Shown: piece by piece, positions 39,023 to 40,290 of the stretch
Layout: every line of letters begins with the position of its first letter
Position numbering within the stretch: position 1 is the stretch's first letter
Origin: Ruminococcus sp.
GTDB lineage: Bacteria; Bacillota; Clostridia; Oscillospirales; Acutalibacteraceae
Direction: 5' to 3'
DNA length: 40,290 bases
Assembly (NCBI GenBank): GCA_004555265.1
Contig: SFIQ01000020.1
Coordinates: 1-40,290 of the forward strand
The notes under the pieces: generated by a model
The model's input: only the letters and a program-made list of their open reading frames with translations
Databases searched by the model: none
Told to the model about the DNA's origin: nothing
Translations under genes and position numbers: made by a program

Positions 39023-39799
39023 ATGGCGGCAAAATGTCCGAATTGCGGCGCAAATTTGCATTGGTATGATTTTCGTGCGGAATGCAAGCATTGCGGCGAG
39101 AATATTCCGAATTATAATTGGGAGGCACGGCTCGAAGAAGACGCCGATATTGCAGAGCGCTCGTTTGCACGCCTGCATTACCGTACCGGAAACTTCAAAA
39201 GCGCAACTGTCGGCTCTCCTTTGCGCATTGTGCGCTTGGTTTGCACCCTGTTGCCACTTATCGCATTGGTGGTGCCGCTGTTGAATGCGACCTTTGCATT
39301 CCCGTTCCGCGAGGGGACGGAGTCCATCTCTTTCTTGACCTTTGTGCTCAATTATTTGTTGAAATTTGACATTGGCTCTGTGCTTGCTTTGATGAACGGC
39401 GAAGTGCTCGGCGGGGCGGCTACGGCAATGCTTTTGGCGGTGCTGATGGCGCTGGTTGCGGTGGTCGCGGGTGTGCTGAACTTTTTTGTGGTGCTGATCG
39501 GTGCGATTAACTTAAATTGGCTTTTCAATGTCATTTTGAATGTCATCAGCCTTGTGACTTGGGGACTTTCGGCGTTGTTCCTGTCACAGTTTACCGCGCA
39601 GTGTGCCGACCTTTCCTTAGGGCTGTTCTCCGGCAGCGTTTCCCCGTTCTATTTGGTCGGTATCGGGCTGTTTTTGCTCGATTTGGTTGTGGATTTGGCT
39701 GTCGGACTTTCCTTGCGCAAGCAAAAGAAAAACCAGCCTACCATGGACGAAGCGGTTGAAATCGAACTGAAAGCGTTGCGCGAGGGCGCAACCGCGTAA
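39023..39799 (+). CDS. Zinc-ribbon membrane protein of unknown function
   Basis: This encodes 258 residues from the ATG at 39023, preceded by GGAAAGGA. An upstream ATG at 38927 would overlap the GH51 gene and the promoter. The N terminus MAAKCPNCGANLHWYDF... CKHCG holds two CxxC pairs (C5, C8, C21, C24), a rubredoxin-like zinc ribbon. About four hydrophobic stretches follow (roughly 70-90, 130-150, 155-205, 225-245), and a charged tail. It belongs to no family I can name. Similar zinc-ribbon/multi-helix proteins are common and uncharacterised in Clostridia. Its own near-consensus promoter and terminator make it a single-gene unit. Confidence 0.75.
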   Translation: MAAKCPNCGANLHWYDFRAECKHCGENIPNYNWEARLEEDADIAERSFARLHYRTGNFKSATVGSPLRIVRLVCTLLPLIALVVPLLNATFAFPFREGTESISFLTFVLNYLLKFDIGSVLALMNGEVLGGAATAMLLAVLMALVAVVAGVLNFFVVLIGAINLNWLFNVILNVISLVTWGLSALFLSQFTAQCADLSLGLFSGSVSPFYLVGIGLFLLDLVVDLAVGLSLRKQKKNQPTMDEAVEIELKALREGATA

Positions 39800-39845
39800 A
39801 CAAAATCGGGTTGCATTTCGATGTGATATTGCATATGTATGCGTG

Positions 39846-39878
39846 CCGCCGCAGGGCTTTTGTCCCTGCGGCGGTTTT
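39846..39878 (+). terminator. Intrinsic terminator of the zinc-ribbon gene
   Basis: A perfect 11-bp stem CCGCCGCAGGG / CCCTGCGGCGG with a seven-base loop, followed by TTTT, 47 bases after the stop codon. Confidence 0.8.
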
Positions 39879-39883
39879 GCGGT

Positions 39884-40290
39884 GTAAATTGGGGTTTGTC
39901 TATCCAACCGTAGGGGCGAACTGTGTTCGCCCGCCTAATTGTCATTCTGAGCCGATAGGCGAAGAATCTCGTTTCGTATATTTCTATTTTGCGCTATTGG
40001 AGATCCTTCGCTTCGCTCAGGATGACAAATTGGTGGTTGGGGGGGTGAGTTTATGCGGTAGGGCGGGGGCTTGCTCCCGCCGCGGGATTTGCTGTGAATT
40101 ACGGAACGGGCAAACTGTAAAGCGAGCGTAGGGGGCGGTGAGATTCCCCTGTTAGGGGAAATGTCGCGCAGCGACAAAGGGGTAATGGCGTAGCCGTAAC
40201 TCGACGACCCGAAAATGGATGAATAATGAAAAATGAATAATGAAAAATTGTAGGGAACGGTCTTGACCGTTCCGATTGAAAAATAAAAAT
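39884..40290. repeat. Composite repeat block at the right end of the window
   Basis: No gene. 39884-40112 is the second copy of the 229-bp block seen at 36887-37115. A stretch shared with 5604-5630 (CAAACTGTAA-GCGAGCGTAGGGGGCGG) follows. A 61-bp insertion at about 40140-40200 has GATTCCCC TGTTA GGGGAAAT, GTCGCGCAGCGAC and GGCGTAGCC hairpins. The last 90 bases (40201-40290) are identical to 5634-5723. The repeat is cut by the window edge. Confidence 0.9.

Overview
The window reads as chromosomal DNA of a Gram-positive member of the Clostridia, most likely an Oscillospirales/Ruminococcaceae-type gut anaerobe. This is inferred from family content: QueT with a preQ1-type leader, EFR1 flavodoxin-ferredoxin, a DUF6472-like mini-protein, YmfF/YmfH peptidases, an mreBCD-PBP2-MinD string, and AGGAGG-type ribosome sites. 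No tRNA, rRNA, CRISPR array, transposase, integrase or phage gene was seen. Coding density is high, and the long non-coding stretches are almost entirely palindromic dispersed repeats.

Layout. 1-2554: a tandem array of small secreted paralogs (one cut by the window edge, one broken, two intact) followed by a membrane-anchored surface protein and a perfect terminator. 2692-5428 (minus strand): histidine kinase, response regulator and QueT, with a promoter embedded in a terminator and a preQ1-like riboswitch candidate. 6236-8730: a COG2509-type flavoprotein behind a leader with an internal terminator, then an EFR1 ferredoxin. 8902-16539: a collinear string starting at a consensus promoter: D-aspartate ligase-like ATP-grasp enzyme, Asp/Glu racemase, glutamine-dependent asparagine synthetase, tyrosine phosphatase, cyclase/formamidase-like metalloenzyme, UDP-galactopyranose mutase-like flavoprotein, DUF6472 protein, and an acetyltransferase-only half of GlmU. 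16611-22367: pth, mfd (TTG start) and glycerate kinase. 22916-28223: mreB, mreC, mreD, PBP2 and a MinD-like ATPase. 28335-31937: methylglyoxal synthase, hisS, aspS. 32434-36890: M16 peptidase pair, lgt, folD. 37452-39799: GH51 arabinofuranosidase and a zinc-ribbon membrane protein.

The most coherent system is the three-gene set at 8902-12724. The ligase, racemase and asparagine synthetase correspond in function to the Aslfm/RacD/AsnH enzymes that make, attach and amidate D-aspartate in peptidoglycan cross-bridges of lactococci and enterococci. If this is right, the organism would have a D-Asp/D-Asn cross-bridge. The GlmU half and the mreBCD/PBP2 cluster are also cell-wall functions.

The most unusual non-coding structure is a set of repeat families between operons. 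Family A has GTAGGG...CCCTAC ends and interchangeable hairpin 'words' around an AT-rich core. Family B is about 95 bp with TGTCATYCTGAGC inverted ends. Family C is CCTCCCTC/GAGGGAGG-rich. They are nested in one another, form duplicated composite blocks, and in one place a perfect 50-bp inverted repeat supplies the apparent ribosome-binding site of mfd. All family names come from recognition of sequence patterns without database searches.
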